A DNA stretch of 29,533 nucleotides. Origin: JAKFWI01 sp035549875. Its GTDB lineage: Bacteria; Pseudomonadota; Alphaproteobacteria; Caulobacterales; Aquidulcibacteraceae. Both the position numbers and the translations under genes were made by a program. Positions 25,733 through 29,533 of the stretch are shown here, in pieces; positions within the stretch are counted from its first letter, which is position 1; the number at the start of each line of letters is the position of its first letter. The stretch is taken from the NCBI GenBank assembly GCA_035549875.1, contig DASZPV010000113.1, positions 1 through 29,533 of the forward strand, written 5' to 3'. The notes under the pieces were generated by a model that made no database searches, was not told the DNA's origin, and saw only the letters and a program-made list of their open reading frames with translations.

Positions 25733-26173
25733 ATGGCCACTGTTAAAGCCGCTGCGCCGAAGGCCAGCTTTGAATTTGATACCTCGAAGTTTGGTTTCGA
25801 CGCCTCGAAGTTCGGTTTCGATACTTCGAAGTTTGGCGACGTCGCCGAACACGGCAAGCAGAACCTGGAAGCCTATGTGGCTTCGGTCACCGCTGCTCAA
25901 GCCGGCGCTGAGAAGCTCACGGCCCGCGTCGTGGCCTATTCCAAGGCTGCCGCCGAGAGCCAGGCCGAAGCCGCCAAATCGCTGATGACCAGCAAGAGCG
26001 CCCAGGAGTTTTTCGAGAAGCAAGCTGCTTTCACGAAGACCTTCTTCGAAAGCTATGTCGCCGAAATGAAGGCCTTCCAGGGCCTGTTCGCCGGCGTCGC
26101 GCAGGACGTCGCCAAGCCGATCAGCGAACGCGCCGCCGTGTACCAGAAAATGGTGCCGGGCATCGCGGCCTGA
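25733..26173 (+). CDS. phaP: Phasin (PHB granule-associated protein)
   Basis: The 146-residue amphipathic helical protein coats polyhydroxybutyrate granules. Residues 37-146 fit the phasin_2 type: helices rich in Ala, Lys and Glu (NLEAYVASVTAAQAGAEKLTAR), SAQEFFEKQAAFTKTFFESYVAEMK in parts, and the DVAKPISERA region. The N-terminus carries three copies of a 7-residue repeat F-D-T/A-S-K-F-G (15-35). GGAG 7 nt before the ATG at 25733 fixes the start; an upstream in-frame ATG at 25637 lies inside the operator. A PhaR-like operator precedes it and a terminator follows. PhaZ at 1971-3251 is the matching depolymerase. Confidence 0.92.
   Translation: MATVKAAAPKASFEFDTSKFGFDASKFGFDTSKFGDVAEHGKQNLEAYVASVTAAQAGAEKLTARVVAYSKAAAESQAEAAKSLMTSKSAQEFFEKQAAFTKTFFESYVAEMKAFQGLFAGVAQDVAKPISERAAVYQKMVPGIAA
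25775..25837 (+). repeat. Three tandem 21-nt repeats in the phasin gene
   Basis: Three in-frame 21-base units encode FDTSKFG, FDASKFG and FDTSKFG. Wobble positions differ between units, so the amino-acid repeat seems to be kept by selection and is not a very recent duplication. Confidence 0.85.
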
Positions 26174-26204
26174 TCAGCCTACCAAGTTAAAGAGCGGGGA
26201 CGAG

Positions 26205-26239
26205 ACGGGGCGGCGCAGCAATGCGACGCCCCGTTTTTA
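26205..26239 (+). terminator. Rho-independent terminator of the phasin gene
   Basis: ACGGGGCG (26205-26212) pairs with CGCCCCGT (26227-26234), followed by TTTTAT. It lies 31 bases past the phasin stop and just before the converging helicase stop. Confidence 0.88.
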
Positions 26240-26240
26240 T

Positions 26241-27623
26241 CTAACGACCCAGCCGCGCGATCGAGAAGTCCGCATTGTCCTCGATCGTATCGAGATCGCC
26301 GAAAGCGAACGCATCGGAATCGCGAATGAGGTCGGTCCGGCGCAGGGCGCGTGAGAGGCGCAGGCCCTCCAGCGTCCGGGCCCGCGAAAGCGCCACATAG
26401 GCCTGGCCGTGGGCGAACATCCCCCGCCCCATATCGACATACACGCGATCCAACGTCAGGCCCTGCGCCTTATGGATGGTCAGCGCCCAACCGAGGCGCA
26501 GCGGCAATTGCCGAAACGTGCCGATCACCTTGCGGGTGACGCCGCCGCGCGGGCCCGCCTCGTAGCGCGATTTTTCCCACGTCGCCGGCTCTACGCGCGC
26601 GGTCGAACGGCCCACGCGCAGGATCACCGCGTCCGGCTCCAGCGCCTCGATCGTGCCGATCGTGCCGTTGACCCAGCCGGGCACAGCGTCGTTGCGCAAC
26701 AGCATCACCCGCGCGCCGACCTTCAGCGCCAGCGATGGCTCAGCGGCGTAGGAGCGATCGTCGAACTCGCCTTCTACTTGCGCCTGGTATTCCCAGGTCC
26801 CGCCTTCCAGCTCCTCCAGCCGCGCACGATTGATGTTGTTCGCCACGGCATTCGTCGGCGTCAGCACGACATGGGTTTCGCTCGCCGCGACCGGGTCGGT
26901 TTTATCGACGAGGCTTTCCAGCACGTCCTGATCGTCGCGCGAAAGCGACGCCGTGCGCACGCCTTCCAGCAGATCGAGGAAGCGCGGATGGGCCTGGCGC
27001 ATCGCGCGCTTCAGTTCGATTTGCAGAAACTCGGACTGGCGGAACGCGTCCGCCTGGAAAAACCATGGGCCGCCGAACCAATCCTCCAGGATCGGCCGGC
27101 TCTCGTTATCGACCACCGGCGCAAGCTGATGCGGATCGCCAACCAGGATCATCTGGACGCCGCCAAACGGCGCGCCGTTCTGCCGGTGCGCCCGCAGGGA
27201 CCGATCTATCGCCTCCAGCAAGTCCGATCGGACCATCGAGATTTCATCGATGACGATCGTCTCAGCGGCCTTCACCACGCGCGTATCACGTATGCGGTGA
27301 AGCTCGGTCCGGTCGATCAGGCGCGGCGGGAGTTTGAAGAACGAGTGGATCGTCTGCCCGCCGGCCTGAACCGCAGCGACGCCCGTCGGCGCCACCACGA
27401 TCGCCCGCCCGCCCAGTTTGGCCAGTAGCGACTTGATCAGCGTGGTCTTGCCCGCCCCCGCCCGGCCGGTGAGGAACACATTGGGCCGGCCATCGATCAG
27501 GGCATCAAGGACCGGTAGATAGACCGGATCGAGCCCCTCGCTCGGAAGCGCCCGCGCCGGCTTCACCGCCTGGCGCGGCTCCGCCGCCCGCGTGGCCCCG
27601 CCAATTCTGATCAGTCTGCTCAC
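26241..27623 (-). CDS. Pif1/RecD2-like SF1B DNA helicase
   Basis: The 460-residue ATPase has Walker A GRAGAGKT (53-60), motif Ia APTGVAAVQAGGQTIHSFF (79 on), Walker B VIDEISM (124-130), motif III GDPHQLAPV, and the C-terminal UvrD_C_2-like block LTIHKAQGLTLDRVYVDMG followed by GQAYVALSRART. This order is that of bacterial Pif1-like 5'-3' helicases, which unwind G-quadruplex and R-loop structures. It starts with GTG at 27623, as no ATG occurs near the N-terminus. It is divergent from the ThiF-like gene, with 53 nt between. Confidence 0.92.
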   Translation of the reverse strand: MSRLIRIGGATRAAEPRQAVKPARALPSEGLDPVYLPVLDALIDGRPNVFLTGRAGAGKTTLIKSLLAKLGGRAIVVAPTGVAAVQAGGQTIHSFFKLPPRLIDRTELHRIRDTRVVKAAETIVIDEISMVRSDLLEAIDRSLRAHRQNGAPFGGVQMILVGDPHQLAPVVDNESRPILEDWFGGPWFFQADAFRQSEFLQIELKRAMRQAHPRFLDLLEGVRTASLSRDDQDVLESLVDKTDPVAASETHVVLTPTNAVANNINRARLEELEGGTWEYQAQVEGEFDDRSYAAEPSLALKVGARVMLLRNDAVPGWVNGTIGTIEALEPDAVILRVGRSTARVEPATWEKSRYEAGPRGGVTRKVIGTFRQLPLRLGWALTIHKAQGLTLDRVYVDMGRGMFAHGQAYVALSRARTLEGLRLSRALRRTDLIRDSDAFAFGDLDTIEDNADFSIARLGR

Positions 27624-27676
27624 CGATTGGGGTTAGCGCCCTCCCCCCCAAGACGCGAGGCCGCTATGTGTGGGCA

Positions 27677-28447
27677 ATGGCGTTTTCCGCAGAAGAACTA
27701 GAGCGCTACCGCCGCCACATCCTGCTCAAGGAGATCGGCGGGGCCGGGCAACAGAAACTGAGAGGCGCCTCCGTCGCCCTGATCGGCGCGGGCGGGCTTG
27801 GCGCGCCGGCGGCGCTTTACCTGGCGGCCGCCGGCGTCGGCCGGCTCAGGATCATCGATCCGGACGCAGCGAGCCTGCCGAACCTCCAGCGCCAGGTCGT
27901 GTACCGGAGCGAAGATGTCGGGCGCTCAAAGGTCGAGCGCACAGCGGAAGCGCTCTTAGCGCTGAACCCCAATGTAACGGTCGAACCGGTCGCCGAGCGG
28001 CTCGGCGATGACAACGCGCAGCGCCTGCTAGCCGGGGTCGAACTCGTGCTGGATGGCTGCGACGACTTCGGGACGCGGTTCGCTGTGAACGCCGCCGCGC
28101 ACGCGCTGGGGATTGCGCTGATCTCCGGCGCCGTCGGCCGCTGGGACGGGCAGATCGCGACGTTCAAATCGGGGCTGACCAAGGGCAAGCCCGAAGCCGA
28201 ACGTTTGCCGTGCTATCGTTGCTTCGTTCCCGAAATTCCGCCGGACGCCGAGCCCTGTTCGCTCGTCGGCATCGTCGGCGCGCTGACCGGCGTGATCGGC
28301 TCGATGATGGCGCTGGAGGCGATCAAGGAAATCACCGGCGCCGGCGAAAGCCTCGCCGGACGCCTGACGCTGTTCGACGGCCTGCGCGGCGAGGCCCGCA
28401 CCGTACGCCTCAACCCTGACCCTGAATGTCCGACTTGCGGGGCATGA
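27677..28447 (+). CDS. ThiF/MoeB/HesA family adenylyltransferase
   Basis: The 256-residue E1-like enzyme adenylates the C-terminal glycine of a small sulfur-carrier protein (ThiS or MoaD type). The nucleotide site is GAGGLG (37-42), with the NLQRQV arginine finger region (69-74) and DGCDDFGTRF (126-135). The structural zinc is bound by Cys179/Cys182 (CYRC) and Cys251/Cys254 (CPTC). Cys194 (EPCSLVGIVGALTG) is at the position of the ThiF/MoeB crossover cysteine. No rhodanese domain is attached. No thiS, moaD or moaE lies nearby, so ThiF versus MoeB cannot be decided. The ATG at 27677 is preferred to an in-frame GTG at 27668. It overlaps the converging acyltransferase by 38 nt. Confidence 0.92.
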   Translation: MAFSAEELERYRRHILLKEIGGAGQQKLRGASVALIGAGGLGAPAALYLAAAGVGRLRIIDPDAASLPNLQRQVVYRSEDVGRSKVERTAEALLALNPNVTVEPVAERLGDDNAQRLLAGVELVLDGCDDFGTRFAVNAAAHALGIALISGAVGRWDGQIATFKSGLTKGKPEAERLPCYRCFVPEIPPDAEPCSLVGIVGALTGVIGSMMALEAIKEITGAGESLAGRLTLFDGLRGEARTVRLNPDPECPTCGA

Positions 28448-29533
28448 GCGCGGCGAGCGCGCGCGGATAATTGCGCCGCGCATAGGTAAGCCCCGAGACA
28501 AACGGATCGTCGATCCATTTCGTCATCGCCCAAGCGAGCGCAAGACTCACGGCCAGCAGCGCAACAAATCCGCCGGCCACTTCAGCCGGGCTTACCGGTG
28601 CTGCGCGCACATAAAGCCAAGCGCAGACCGACATGATCAGCGGCACATGCACCAGGTACAGCGAAAACGAGATGCGCCCTAGAAACGCCGGCACGCGGGC
28701 GCTGAACAGATCGCGCATCAGCGGCGACGCCAGAACAGCGTACACGATCAGCAGCGCAGCGGTGATCGCGGTTAGTCCAAGCGTAACGCCCAAATCTCCA
28801 AAGAACGGCCACGCCGAGATGTGGAAGCGCATCGCCGCCTGTTGCAGCGGCGCACCGAGCAGCATGCCCGCGGCCAGCGCGAACAGCGCCGGCCGCACCG
28901 GCAGGCGATCGGCCGCCCACACTTCGCGCAGCAGCGCGCCGGCGGCGAACGTCAGGAATTGTTTCTGCCCGAGGTAAAGCGCCAGCGCGCCGAGCGCGAT
29001 CACCGCAACCGGCCTGCCCCATCCGCGCGTGAATGCATAAGCGGTGAAGATCGCGAAAGAGCCAATCAATTCGGTCTGCATCGTCCAGAGCGGATTGTTG
29101 TAGTGCGACGAGCCGGTAATGAAGACGCCGTAGAGCCCGTGCGGGATAGCGAAATCCAGGCCCGGAATCTTGTCCCAATAGGTTTGGTAAAGCCAGCCGT
29201 TCGGCAGCAGCGCGTTCAGTTCGCGTGGCGCGCCGCGGAAAAGGTTGAGCAGCGCCCAAGCGTAGATCACGCTGACCGTGGCCGGAACCGCCAGCCGCAG
29301 ATAGCGCACGATCAGGCTGACCGGGAGCGGCGATTTTCCCGCCGCGCCGGCATTGGCGACCACAAATCCGCTGACGACGAAGAAAATCCCGACCGCGAAA
29401 CTGCCATTGTAGAGCAGCGCCAGCGGCGTATCGAACAGCCAATGTGGGGCTTTGGCCTGGAAGGGCTGCATCGCCGGCGCGAACGCCAGGCAGAAATGGT
29501 GCGCCACCACGGCCACGGCCGCCACGCCGCGCA
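28410..29533 (-). CDS. Acyltransferase 3 family membrane protein, 5' end cut by the window
   Basis: At least 373 residues with about ten membrane helices are present. The first visible residues read RG-VAAVAVVAHHF, the conserved N-terminal acyltransferase-3 motif with its His, so the true start lies a few codons beyond the right edge. GIFFVVSGFVVANAG and GRISFSLYLVHVPLI are further family blocks. Such proteins move acyl groups, often acetyl or succinyl, onto envelope sugars across the inner membrane. The substrate here is unknown, as no polysaccharide genes are in view. Its 3' end overlaps the ThiF-like gene by 38 nt. Confidence 0.93.
   Translation of the reverse strand, partial: RGVAAVAVVAHHFCLAFAPAMQPFQAKAPHWLFDTPLALLYNGSFAVGIFFVVSGFVVANAGAAGKSPLPVSLIVRYLRLAVPATVSVIYAWALLNLFRGAPRELNALLPNGWLYQTYWDKIPGLDFAIPHGLYGVFITGSSHYNNPLWTMQTELIGSFAIFTAYAFTRGWGRPVAVIALGALALYLGQKQFLTFAAGALLREVWAADRLPVRPALFALAAGMLLGAPLQQAAMRFHISAWPFFGDLGVTLGLTAITAALLIVYAVLASPLMRDLFSARVPAFLGRISFSLYLVHVPLIMSVCAWLYVRAAPVSPAEVAGGFVALLAVSLALAWAMTKWIDDPFVSGLTYARRNYPRALAALMPRKSDIQGQG

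Overview
The window is a piece of a GC-rich alphaproteobacterial chromosome. The gene order dut-coaBC-ubiB-ubiE / mutM-rpsT-dnaA-dnaN-recF-gyrB, the regB/regA/senC redox cluster, an MmcB-type repair protein and a PHB depolymerase plus phasin all fit. The dnaA-dnaN-recF-gyrB block next to rpsT and mutM suggests a Caulobacterales/Hyphomonadaceae-like relative, but species cannot be told from the sequence. Most of it is ordinary core genome.

Layout. 1-302: 5' part of a YgjP/DUF45 zinc peptidase (minus). 303-1910: a visibly AT-richer patch holding a class II Fic AMP-transferase gene and, in front of it, an array of TGTCGAT-type repeats. 1971-3251: PHB depolymerase phaZ. 3364-6050: SCO/SenC copper lipoprotein divergent from the redox two-component pair regB-regA. 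6093-6225: hairpin repeat element. 6268-10283: mmcB, an uncharacterised diiron ferritin-like protein, a minimal zincin, a small exported protein, a Cys-rich lipoprotein and thpR. 10764-11203: a cold-shock protein, its terminator and a tiny membrane ORF. 11356-17803: gyrB, recF, dnaN, dnaA, all leftward (dnaA is transcribed first). 17804-18240: dnaA/rpsT spacer with hairpins. 18241-19433: rpsT and mutM leftward. 19499-24038: ubiE, ubiB, coaBC and dut rightward, with a conserved hypothetical gene inserted on the other strand. 24035-29533: bPH2 membrane protein, cysK, PhaR-type operator and phasin, Pif1-like helicase, ThiF/MoeB-like enzyme and a truncated acyltransferase-3.

Main points of interest. 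(1) coaBC is fused in frame to the DNA-binding half of a Phd/YefM antitoxin, and a perfect 23-nt palindrome (11-bp arms) touches its ATG. This looks like a CoA-biosynthesis enzyme that carries its own repressor domain. (2) DnaA is divergent: the arginine-finger position is Gln, and two base-reading positions of domain IV are changed (Leu to Phe, Asp to His). No consensus DnaA-box cluster is seen beside it. (3) The fic gene is preceded by about ten TGTCGAT/ATCGACA half-sites, the last one abutting the start codon. (4) A 22-residue membrane peptide with a strong ribosome binding site lies behind the cold-shock gene.

Functional links. PhaZ (granule breakdown) and the phasin (granule coat, under a PhaR-like operator) belong to polyhydroxybutyrate metabolism. 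UbiE and UbiB make ubiquinone, the ligand that RegB-type kinases sense through the GGxxNPF motif present here; SenC serves cytochrome oxidase, a usual RegA target. Dut, MutM, MmcB, RecF, DnaN and GyrB are replication and repair functions.
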